Assembly (NCBI GenBank): GCA_009780035.1 | Contig: WRAU01000008.1 | Location: forward strand, 1-64,000 | DNA from: Alphaproteobacteria bacterium | Lineage (GTDB): Bacteria; Pseudomonadota; Alphaproteobacteria; WRAU01; Hepatincolaceae | Direction: 5' to 3' | DNA: 64,000 nt | In this document: positions 18,834 through 26,470 of the stretch, piece after piece | Numbering within the stretch: position 1 is the first letter of the stretch | Layout of the letters: every line of letters starts with the position of its first letter | Program-made: the position numbers and the translations under genes | The notes under the pieces: generated by a model | What the model was told of the DNA's origin: nothing | What the model saw: only the letters and a program-made list of their open reading frames with translations | Database searches by the model: none

Positions 18834-20213
18834 TTGAATAAGCCGAAAGAGCACCACAAATATTTACGGCGAAAAAAAATAATAAGCCGCAGTTTGAAGG
18901 TTTTTTTAGCAGTTATTATTTTAGTTTTATGCGTCTGGATAGGGGTTAGTTTATTTTTTGGGAAAGGGAAATCTTTATTTTTTAATTTAATTGCCTCTAA
19001 TTTATTAAACATAGAGGTAAAGCCGGCAGTTATTGCAGGCATAACCGATAACGGCTTAAAATATAATATTACATCTGAAAGTGTAGAGAATTACATCTCT
19101 AATTTTTTCTATAAAAACAATATAGATTTTGCAAAACCGCTTATTAAATTAGAACTAAATGATGGCAATACCATTAATATTAGCGCCAGAAAAGGACTGT
19201 TTGACGAACAAAAAAATCTTTTTTTTCTAAAAGATAGGGTAGAAGTATTAAGCAGTGACGGAGCATTTTTAGAGTCATCTATTGTAACCCTAAATATTAG
19301 CAAGGGAGAAATTTTTACAGATCAAAAAACTGTAGCCCGTGATTCTAACAACTTTTTGTATTCTAAGGGTTTTATTTTATCTAATAATTTTAATAATCTA
19401 ACAATTTATGGTCCTATTGTTATTTCAGATACTAAAATTATGGAAGAAAATCTTTATAAATACGATATTTTCAATGAAATTTATTTTAGAACTACTAAAA
19501 ATATTTTTATTAATAATAAAAATAAAACTGTTTTTGCCGATAGTCCTTTTTTTGGTTGGCGAGCTAATATAAAATATTCAGCAGATTCTTTTAAAGCTAA
19601 TTACATTAATGTGGGGAATTTTAAAAATTCTAAAAATGTTCTTGATAATTTTTCCCGCATTGAAATGGCTGATAATGTGCGTGTGTATAATAGTAAAAAT
19701 AATGGACTCTTGCAGGGTGATAAATACATCTATGATGTTCTTAAAAAAATTATGGTGCTAACCTCTAAAGGCTTAACCACCTACGAGGATGACAATTATT
19801 TTTTAAGCGTTCAAGATAGGATTGAATTTAATGTTGGAGATAATACTGCAGTGGCAAGAGGGAATCCGCATCTTACTACAAAGAATGAAAACGGCAAAAA
19901 CTATGATATTACAGCTAAACTAGCTTATGCACAATTAGAGCCGATTAGTAAAAATATTCTGTATGCAGAAATTTTTGATAACATTGTAGTAAAATCTTAT
20001 GATAACTCTACAATTTCTGCGAACTATGGCTATTTAGATTATGTAGAAAATATTTTATACTTAGAAGACAATGTAAAAATTAGAGATTCTCAAGACAACA
20101 TCATTGAGAGCTGTAAATTAATTTTAGATATTGCCAGCGGTAATACTAAACTAGTTAAGTGCGATGATCAAACTGGATTTCAAGCAACAATTAATAGAAC
20201 AAACAGACAGTAA
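18834..20213 (+). CDS. LptC-LptA fusion: LPS export periplasmic bridge
   Basis: One 459-residue frame combines two proteins of the Lpt bridge that are normally separate. Residues 1-45 have a lysine/arginine-rich start and one membrane helix (VFLAVIILVLCVWIGVSLFF). Residues 50-200 fit LptC. Residues about 250-459 repeat OstA-like beta strands (GDKYIYDVLKKIMVLTSKGL, ARGNPHLTTK, NYGYLDYVENILYLEDNV), as in LptA. LptA normally has its own signal peptide; none is seen inside, so it would be tethered to the inner membrane. The start is a TTG at 18834, two bases after kdsD; lptB follows after 6 bases. The domain reading is from motif resemblance. Confidence 0.8.
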   Translation: MNKPKEHHKYLRRKKIISRSLKVFLAVIILVLCVWIGVSLFFGKGKSLFFNLIASNLLNIEVKPAVIAGITDNGLKYNITSESVENYISNFFYKNNIDFAKPLIKLELNDGNTINISARKGLFDEQKNLFFLKDRVEVLSSDGAFLESSIVTLNISKGEIFTDQKTVARDSNNFLYSKGFILSNNFNNLTIYGPIVISDTKIMEENLYKYDIFNEIYFRTTKNIFINNKNKTVFADSPFFGWRANIKYSADSFKANYINVGNFKNSKNVLDNFSRIEMADNVRVYNSKNNGLLQGDKYIYDVLKKIMVLTSKGLTTYEDDNYFLSVQDRIEFNVGDNTAVARGNPHLTTKNENGKNYDITAKLAYAQLEPISKNILYAEIFDNIVVKSYDNSTISANYGYLDYVENILYLEDNVKIRDSQDNIIESCKLILDIASGNTKLVKCDDQTGFQATINRTNRQ

Positions 20214-20219
20214 ATTTAA

Positions 20220-20942
20220 ATGGATAAAAGACAGATAGTTATTGAAGGCATTAAAAAAAGTTTTGGCAAAAGACAAATTCTGCGCGGCATTGATGCACAG
20301 CTAGATAATACAGAAGTGGTAGGACTTTTAGGTCCTAATGGTTCTGGAAAGACTACGCTTTTTTATATTATTGCCGGATTATTATACCCAGATAGCGGAA
20401 GGGTTTTGCTAGACAGCTTTGATATTAAAGAATATCCTATGTATAGGAGAGCAAGACTAGGCATTGGCTATTTGCCGCAGGATGTTTCAATTTTTCGCGG
20501 TATGACAGTGGAAGAAAACATTGATACCATCTTGCAGATTTACTATAAAAATAAAAAAGAAAGGCAGGAAAGATTAGATAAAATTATTGAAGATTTTTCC
20601 ATTTCCCATATTCGTAAATCTTCAGCTCTTGCGTTAAGCGGCGGCGAACGCCGCAGAGTAGAAATTGCACGAACTATATCTTCTTCCCCTAGCTTTGTGC
20701 TGTTTGATGAACCTTTTGCTGGTGTTGACCCTATTGCTGTGGGTGATTTGCGAGATTTAATTATTTCGCTCAAAAAGCAAAATATCGGTGTTTTAATTAC
20801 CGACCATAATGTGATTGAAACTCTAAATATTGTAGATAGAGCCTATATTCTGCACGATGGCAAAATTATTTTTCAAGGCAATAGAGAAGAGATTCTATCC
20901 CATCCAGAAGTTAGACGCGTCTATTTGGGGGATAGTTATTAG
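20220..20942 (+). CDS. lptB: LPS export ABC transporter ATP-binding protein LptB
   Basis: Cytoplasmic ATPase that drives the LptB2FG extractor. Walker A is GPNGSGKTT near residue 39, the Q loop is YLPQDVSIFRGMTVEENI, the signature is LSGGERRRVEIAR and Walker B is FVLFDEPFAGVDP. The SIFRxxTVEEN and ADHNV-like (TDHNVIETL) segments are specific for LptB. Length 240 is normal. It ends the operon. In many alphaproteobacteria rpoN and hpf follow; here the next thing is a palindromic repeat and a leftward ParA gene, so the locus is broken at this point. Confidence 0.96.
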   Translation: MDKRQIVIEGIKKSFGKRQILRGIDAQLDNTEVVGLLGPNGSGKTTLFYIIAGLLYPDSGRVLLDSFDIKEYPMYRRARLGIGYLPQDVSIFRGMTVEENIDTILQIYYKNKKERQERLDKIIEDFSISHIRKSSALALSGGERRRVEIARTISSSPSFVLFDEPFAGVDPIAVGDLRDLIISLKKQNIGVLITDHNVIETLNIVDRAYILHDGKIIFQGNREEILSHPEVRRVYLGDSY

Positions 20943-20956
20943 GTGTCATAGCCATC

Positions 20957-20983
20957 GTCATAGCAGCAAAAGCTGGTATTCAT
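20957..20983. repeat. Degenerate palindromic repeat after lptB
   Basis: Inverted repeat ATAGCAGC / GCTGGTAT around AAAA (7 of 8 pairs), in a frame GTCAT...GGTATTCAT that resembles the palindromic elements at 42411, 52239 and 61279. Weak copy. Confidence 0.4.
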
Positions 20984-21013
20984 GAGGTTATTATACAAAG
21001 TAGTTGCAATAGT

Positions 21014-22051
21014 TTACAATTTTAATAAACTTTCACATATATATTTGTTTATTTTTTGAATACTTTCCCAAGATTTAAAATATCTATCATCTTTTGCTTT
21101 CTTAGCTGAAAAAATGGGTAAATCTTCTTCAGTTAAAGCTACAATTGGAAGACCTTGCTTATCACAAATGGCTCTTAAATTATCTGTAAAATGATTATAA
21201 GTAGCTATAATGTATGGATTACTCTCACTAAATATACGTCTAAATTCACTTTCAGTAATACTTTTGCTCAATTGAGATTGAGTAAACTTCTTAATTCCAT
21301 CATTAACTATAGCTTTCCATTCTTCTGTATGCTTAGCGTTACCATCTTTAAACTTTTTACCTTGTTGTATAACAACTCCTAAAAATTTTGAATGTAAGTC
21401 AAGCCCTTTGGTGTTTACAGTAGATTGGTGTAAACTAAATAACTTATGCCACTGTGTCCATATATCTATTAAATTATTAACAGCTTGCAAACAAAAGAAA
21501 GTTGGCGTGCTAGGAACTATTACATAGTTAGAGGTGAGTGCAAAAATAGCATTTATTATGCTAGCAGCGGAAGGTGATTGGTCTATTAAAACAAAATCAT
21601 AATCTTTATAAATTTTATTTAAACCTCCTCCTAGTAAAGCTATTTGGTCATTTGTGATATTATTATTACTTTTGATTATTCCCATAATATCTGCGTCTAA
21701 TGAATTAAGTTCTATACTTCCTCTTAATAAATCAAAGGTGATATTCTCTTTAGGATTGCTATATTGATAATACGCAACTTCATTTGGCTCTTTAGTAATA
21801 ATATTCCACAAGCAAGAGTATAATGATGTATATTTTTCATTATACTCTTGCCATTTTGATTCTTCTCCATTCCCATAATAAGAATCTGTTGATAATCCAT
21901 AAACGGCAGCTGTTAAATTCATTTGCGGGTCAGCATCTACTAGTAGCACTTTTTTCCCCAATCTTGCTAAACCATATCCAATGTTATGAACAGTTGTAGT
22001 TTTTCCAACTCCACCTTTATGATTAAAAAAAGATATTACTTTTGCACTCAA
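21014..22051 (-). CDS. Orphan ParA-like ATPase
   Basis: ParA/MinD-type ATPase with the deviant Walker A motif KGGVGKTTT at residues 12-20, LLVDADPQMNLTA (switch region) and FVLIDQSPSA (Walker B). Length 345 is longer than chromosomal ParA/Soj because of insertions near 75-100 and a C-terminal extension. No ParB gene or parS-like site is adjacent, so chromosome segregation is unlikely. It stands alone on the minus strand between lptB and fruK and looks like an inserted accessory gene, as seen for plasmid and island ParA homologues. Confidence 0.85.
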   Translation of the reverse strand: MSAKVISFFNHKGGVGKTTTVHNIGYGLARLGKKVLLVDADPQMNLTAAVYGLSTDSYYGNGEESKWQEYNEKYTSLYSCLWNIITKEPNEVAYYQYSNPKENITFDLLRGSIELNSLDADIMGIIKSNNNITNDQIALLGGGLNKIYKDYDFVLIDQSPSAASIINAIFALTSNYVIVPSTPTFFCLQAVNNLIDIWTQWHKLFSLHQSTVNTKGLDLHSKFLGVVIQQGKKFKDGNAKHTEEWKAIVNDGIKKFTQSQLSKSITESEFRRIFSESNPYIIATYNHFTDNLRAICDKQGLPIVALTEEDLPIFSAKKAKDDRYFKSWESIQKINKYICESLLKL

Positions 22052-22109
22052 TTGTATTCTCTCTAATATACTGCTAATTAAACTATTTTAGTATTTCTTT
22101 ATAAAAATA

Positions 22110-22138
22110 TCAACATCTTTGGCGAAATTTGGTATAAT
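22110..22138 (+). promoter_or_regulatory. Candidate sigma-70 promoter of fruK
   Basis: TCAACA (22110-22115), 17-base spacer and TATAAT (22133-22138), about 30 bases before the fruK ATG. The -10 is perfect, the -35 matches four of six. Confidence 0.45.
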
Positions 22139-22170
22139 TATTATAAGAATTTTATATATAAGACACCACA

Positions 22171-23091
22171 ATGATCTACACACTAACCCTTAATCCGGCG
22201 GTTGATTATTTTATTCATGTGGATTCTTTTGCAGAGGGGGAGCTTAATTTAGCTAATTACAGTAATATACTCTGCGGCGGCAAGGGAATTAATGTTTCTC
22301 AGACGTTGGCTAATTTAGGCGTTGCCAGTATGGCTACAGGATTTATAGGCGGAGAGACTGGCGGTATAATTTTAAAATTCCTTGCAGAAAAAAATATTGC
22401 AGCTGATTTTATGGCAGTAAAAGATAATACTAGAATAAATATTAAACTTTATAATAAAAATACTTCCGTAGAAACTGAAATAGCCGGAATATCTCCAAAA
22501 ATCACGGCAGCACAAGAGAAATCTCTATTTAATAAAATTGTTAATGTTGTAAAAAAGGATGATATTTTAGTATTATCAGGGTCAATTCCGCCAAGTGTTT
22601 CTAAAAATATTTATAAAAAAATTGCTGAGAATATTAATAAGCAGGCTAAAGTTGTCCTTGATACTAGAGGCAGCTGTTTGAAAGAAAACCTTCATAATAA
22701 TTTCTTAATAAAACCAAATAAAGCTGAACTAGAAGAAATGTTCTGCCAAAAATTTAAAACAACTGAAGATATTATCAAAGCCTGTGATTATTTTTTTAGG
22801 GGAGATATTGATAATATTATAGTTTCAATGGGAAAAGATGGTTCAATTTATCTTAATAAAAATCATGTTTATAAGGCACTGCCCATGGAAATGAATGTAA
22901 AAAACTCTGTAGGAGCTGGAGATTCTATGGTAGCCGGTTTTATTTATGGCATTATGCAAGGCTGCGAACTGCCAGACTGCTATAAATTAGCTGTCTGCAC
23001 TTCCCTTGCCACCGTTGCCGCCCCATCTTTTGCAACATTAGCAGGAATAGAAGTTTTTTATAAACAAGTTGAAATCCAGCAAATAAAATAA
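22171..23091 (+). CDS. fruK: 1-phosphofructokinase family (PfkB) sugar kinase
   Basis: PfkB-family kinase of hexose phosphates, FruK/LacC-like. TLNPAVDYFI at the start, CGGKGINVSQTLANLG near residue 35 and the anion-hole/catalytic motif VGAGDSMVAG (base D251) are all present. Length 306 is normal. No PTS fructose transporter gene is adjacent, so the substrate could be fructose 1-phosphate, fructose 6-phosphate or tagatose 6-phosphate; the symbol is a family-level guess. Confidence 0.85.
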   Translation: MIYTLTLNPAVDYFIHVDSFAEGELNLANYSNILCGGKGINVSQTLANLGVASMATGFIGGETGGIILKFLAEKNIAADFMAVKDNTRINIKLYNKNTSVETEIAGISPKITAAQEKSLFNKIVNVVKKDDILVLSGSIPPSVSKNIYKKIAENINKQAKVVLDTRGSCLKENLHNNFLIKPNKAELEEMFCQKFKTTEDIIKACDYFFRGDIDNIIVSMGKDGSIYLNKNHVYKALPMEMNVKNSVGAGDSMVAGFIYGIMQGCELPDCYKLAVCTSLATVAAPSFATLAGIEVFYKQVEIQQIK

Positions 23092-23138
23092 TATCAACTT
23101 TTTCCACTTGATAAGTTCTTTTTCAGTAAACAATACTT

Positions 23139-23312
23139 CTATTCTGCAACCGCACAGTTTTTAATTAGCATTAGAATCCCGTTCTCTATTGGAAAAAATA
23201 CTTTTGCTGCAGGTGAATAAAACATATTCTTTTCCTTGTTGTAAACCAACTTGCCGCCGCTTATAGGACATTGGATAATTTTTTCTAATTCTAAAAATTC
23301 AATTTGCTGCAT
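23139..23312 (-). CDS. Trm112-like small zinc-ribbon-type protein (YcaR/UPF0434)
   Basis: A 57-residue frame with a good Shine-Dalgarno (AAGGTG 5 bases before the ATG at 23312). It reads IIQCPISGGKLVYNKEKN then FFPIENGILML, matching the bacterial Trm112/YcaR pattern (LvCP..kg.L.yd... ypI.dGIP.ml). Only one cysteine remains of the zinc ligands, as in many bacterial members. In eukaryotes Trm112 activates methyltransferases; the bacterial role is not established. It faces fruK tail to tail. Confidence 0.8.
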   Translation of the reverse strand: MQQIEFLELEKIIQCPISGGKLVYNKEKNMFYSPAAKVFFPIENGILMLIKNCAVAE

Positions 23313-23416
23313 TTAATCACCTTATGATTTATTTTTATGTATAAAATTATAAGGATAATTAAAACATCTTGCAATTTTAATTTTTTTCTATTATTCTAAT
23401 AATAGTTTTCTATTAA

Positions 23417-23491
23417 GCGGGTATAGCTCAGAGGTAGAGCGCAACCTTGCCAAGGTTGATGTCGAGGGTTCAAATCCCTTTGCCCGCTCCA
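23417..23491 (+). tRNA. tRNA-Gly (GCC)
   Basis: Full cloverleaf: acceptor GCGGGTA / TGCCCGC (one G-U), anticodon stem CAACC / GGTTG with loop TTGCCAA, anticodon GCC at 23449-23451, T arm GAGGG TTCAAAT CCCTT, and encoded CCA at 23489-23491. Confidence 0.95.
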
Positions 23492-23579
23492 GTTTTTATT
23501 AACAGCTAGCTTAATTTTCATCGCTATATTTTATATAATAATCATATTATTAGTTTAAACTAAAAATTAGGAATTAATT

Positions 23580-23621
23580 ATGAGTGCATTTAATAGGTTA
23601 GCAGTAAGTGCAAGGCAGTAA
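23580..23621 (+). other. Possible 13-residue leader peptide upstream of ubiE
   Basis: AGGAATTAATT precedes an ATG that opens MSAFNRLAVSARQ and a TAA. The rest of the 225-base gap between tRNA-Gly and ubiE is AT-rich with nothing else recognisable. It may be chance, a gene remnant or a leader. Confidence 0.2.
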
Positions 23622-23716
23622 TTTTTCATTTCTGTAAAAAATCTTCAACTATAACATTTTTAATGTTATTATTAGATATATATTCTATATTTACTTAACA
23701 AACAAGAGTAGCAAGA

Positions 23717-24475
23717 GTGGCAGACAGCAAAGATAATAAAGATTTTTTTACCAATTTTGGATTCAAGAAAGTTCCATTTAAAGAAAAAGCCAAACTTGTG
23801 AAAGATGTTTTTGACGGAGTGGCAAATAATTACGATCTTATGAACGATGCCATGAGCTTAGGAATTCACCGTTTATGGAAAAAAGAATTTGTCAAAATTA
23901 TAATGCAGTCAAATCCTAAAACTCTGTTAGATGTTGGCGGGGGCACGGCAGATATTTCGCTGGAATTCATAGAACACGGTGGTAAGAAAGCCTATGTGGT
24001 AGATATTAACGAAAATATGCTGCTAAAAGGCAAAGATAAATCCCTTAACAAAGGATATGTATCTTCTCTTGATTTTATTTGTGCCAATGCTGAAGAGTTG
24101 CCATTTAAAGATAGCTCTATGGATGCTTATGCCACTGCTTTTTGTATCCGCAATGTTAGCGATATTCCTAAAGCCCTTGCAGAAGCCTATCGCGTTTTAA
24201 AACCTAATACTAAATTCTTTTGTTTAGAATTTTCTCATGTTGAAAATCAGCATATTGCTAAGGCTTATGATTTATGGTCTTTTAAGGCAATTCCTCAAAT
24301 TGGCAGACATATTGCTAAAAATGAAGATGCTTACCAGTATTTAGTAGAAAGCATTAGGAATTTTCCTAGCCAAGAAGAATTTGCAAATATGATTCGCAAT
24401 GCAGGTTTTAAATCTGTCGGCTACAAAAATTTAAGTTTTGGGATTGCCTGCATTCATTATGCCGAAAAAATCTAG
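23717..24475 (+). CDS. ubiE: Ubiquinone/menaquinone biosynthesis C-methyltransferase
   Basis: SAM-dependent methyltransferase of the quinone ring. VKDVFDGVANNYDLMNDAMSLG near residue 27, the SAM loop LDVGGGTADIS near 75, and AYATAFCIRNVSDI near 140 are all UbiE signatures. Length 252 is normal. The start is a GTG at 23717 (AAGAGTAGCAAGAG upstream is weak). ubiB starts 12 bases later, as in most alphaproteobacteria. Confidence 0.96.
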   Translation: MADSKDNKDFFTNFGFKKVPFKEKAKLVKDVFDGVANNYDLMNDAMSLGIHRLWKKEFVKIIMQSNPKTLLDVGGGTADISLEFIEHGGKKAYVVDINENMLLKGKDKSLNKGYVSSLDFICANAEELPFKDSSMDAYATAFCIRNVSDIPKALAEAYRVLKPNTKFFCLEFSHVENQHIAKAYDLWSFKAIPQIGRHIAKNEDAYQYLVESIRNFPSQEEFANMIRNAGFKSVGYKNLSFGIACIHYAEKI

Positions 24476-24487
24476 TGTAGGTTAAAC

Positions 24488-25954
24488 ATGGCTTTGTTGC
24501 GATTTATCTATTTAGGTTTATTATTTACGCGTTATAATTGCTTTTTTATATTAGGACTGCTTAACTTTAAGTGGCTGTTTTTTTTCAATGCCATATATAA
24601 TAAAAATTCCTCTAAGCAAGCTCAAAGATTTGCGAAATTTTTATCTTCCGCAGGACCGGTATTTATTAAGCTGGCACAAATTATGTCAACTCGTGTAGAT
24701 TTATTCAGCGAGGCTTATATTGAAGAGCTTAAAAAGTTGCGGGATAAAGTCAGTCCTGTAGATTTTAAGCAGATTGCCCGTGTAGTAGAAAACGATTTTG
24801 GCATTGCCGTTAATGAAATTTTCTTAGAAATAAATTCAGAGGCACTTGCCTCGGCTTCAGTAGCACAAGTGCATAGGGGAAAACTATTAAGCGGCGAAGA
24901 TGTAATTCTTAAGGTTATTAAACCAAAAACCGCCAAACTTTTTAAGCAGGATATATCATTATTAAAAATAATTTTTTCCATACTTCAGGCTGCCTCTAAA
25001 AGAGGACAAACTTCAAAACCTCTGAAGCTAATTACTCATTTAGAAGATACCATGAAGCTAGAGCTAGACTTGCGTTTTGAGGCTGCTGCTATGGATGAAC
25101 TGCGGGAAAATTTTAAAAACGAACCCACTCTTTATATTCCTAAAATTTATTGGAATTATGTAAGCAGCTCATGTCTTGTAGAAGAATTTATTAATGGAAT
25201 TTCTTTAAATAAAATTGATGCTTTAAAACTTAATAACTACAATTTAGAAAAAATTACTAAAAATCTTGCGAAAATCTTTTTTTTACAAGTGCTGCGCGAT
25301 GGCTATTTTCATGGCGACATGCACTCTGGGAATATTTTTATCTTGCCGGGTGAAGTAATCTGCTTTGTTGATTTCGGCATTATGGGAAGAGTATCTCCTA
25401 CACTAAGAAAATATCTTTTTGATGTGTTTTTAGCTTTTGTAAATAAAAATTATAAAAAAGCAGCGGAAATTCATTTTAAAGCCGGCTGGGTATCAAGCAA
25501 ATATAATGTGGATGATTTTGCCCTTGCCTGCCGCTCCATTATGGCAAAACTTTTAGATAAGCCGCAAAAAGATATTAAAATCGGCGAGCTTTTACATCAG
25601 CTTTTTATAATTGCCGGCAATTTTGAAATGGAAATTCAAGAAGATTTGCTATTGCTGCAAAAGAATCTTATGTATTTAGAAAATCTTGGCAGAAATTTAA
25701 GCCCTGAGCAAAATCTGTGGCTTATGTCTAATGAAATTATTTCAAAAAACATTGATAAAAATGCAGCTTTTAAAGAATCTGTTAAAGACAAATACTATGA
25801 TTTTTTACAAGATTTAAAAAATATAAAAAATAGCTTTATGCAGAAAAATCAAATACTGCAAGAGCGTAATAATATTTTATTAAATAACTCTAAATGGGTT
25901 AAAATCTTAGTTATAATAGGGATTATTATCATTGGTCTATTAATTTTTAAATGA
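24488..25954 (+). CDS. ubiB: UbiB/ADCK atypical kinase for ubiquinone synthesis
   Basis: Membrane-bound protein-kinase-like ATPase needed for ubiquinone synthesis or transport. GPVFIKLAQIMSTR carries the family's KxGQ motif at residues 61-64, here KLAQ with alanine for glycine. VILKVIKP holds the nucleotide-binding lysine, DGYFHGDMHSGNIF the catalytic loop and CFVDFGIMG the metal-binding DFG. A C-terminal hydrophobic helix (ILVIIGIIIIGLLIF) anchors it. Length 488. dut follows 6 bases on; the coaBC gene that often sits between is absent. Confidence 0.94.
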   Translation: MALLRFIYLGLLFTRYNCFFILGLLNFKWLFFFNAIYNKNSSKQAQRFAKFLSSAGPVFIKLAQIMSTRVDLFSEAYIEELKKLRDKVSPVDFKQIARVVENDFGIAVNEIFLEINSEALASASVAQVHRGKLLSGEDVILKVIKPKTAKLFKQDISLLKIIFSILQAASKRGQTSKPLKLITHLEDTMKLELDLRFEAAAMDELRENFKNEPTLYIPKIYWNYVSSSCLVEEFINGISLNKIDALKLNNYNLEKITKNLAKIFFLQVLRDGYFHGDMHSGNIFILPGEVICFVDFGIMGRVSPTLRKYLFDVFLAFVNKNYKKAAEIHFKAGWVSSKYNVDDFALACRSIMAKLLDKPQKDIKIGELLHQLFIIAGNFEMEIQEDLLLLQKNLMYLENLGRNLSPEQNLWLMSNEIISKNIDKNAAFKESVKDKYYDFLQDLKNIKNSFMQKNQILQERNNILLNNSKWVKILVIIGIIIIGLLIFK

Positions 25955-25960
25955 GGAAAT

Positions 25961-26404
25961 ATGCAAATAGATGTTAAAATAAATATTGAGGATTCTGCCA
26001 GTGATTTAGGAATTCCTGCCTATGCTACAGAAGGTTCTGCCGGAGTTGACTTAAAGGCTAATATACTCACGGATATAACCTTAAATGCAGGGCAAAGGGT
26101 TTTAATTCCCACAGGCATAGCTTGTGAGCTGCCAAAAGGGTTTGAAGCGCAGATTCGTTCCCGTTCAGGGTTAGCAATTAAAAATGGCGTGGTAGTGCTG
26201 AATTCACCGGGAACAATTGACAGCGATTATCGCGGCGAAATTAAGGTTATTTTAATTAATCACGGACATGAATCTTTTCTTATTAAAAGAGGAGATAGAA
26301 TTGCCCAAATGATTATATCGCAGCATGCTAAAGCAAATTTTTTGCAAGATGCGCTGAATTCAACCCAAAGAGGTAATGGAGGATTTGGCTCAACAGGGGT
26401 TTAA
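25961..26404 (+). CDS. dut: dUTP diphosphatase
   Basis: Trimeric dUTPase that removes dUTP and makes dUMP for thymidylate synthase ThyX (also in this window). Motifs 1-5 are visible: [37 protein letters not shown] and the C-terminal [10 protein letters not shown] that closes the site. Length 147 is normal. It is the third gene of ubiE-ubiB-dut. Confidence 0.97.
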   Translation: MQIDVKINIEDSASDLGIPAYATEGSAGVDLKANILTDITLNAGQRVLIPTGIACELPKGFEAQIRSRSGLAIKNGVVVLNSPGTIDSDYRGEIKVILINHGHESFLIKRGDRIAQMIISQHAKANFLQDALNSTQRGNGGFGSTGV

Positions 26405-26470
26405 ATAGATTATCAGCCCTAATGCACTACTGAAGGCAAAGGTTTTAGCTCCGCAAGGTTAAGAGGATGA

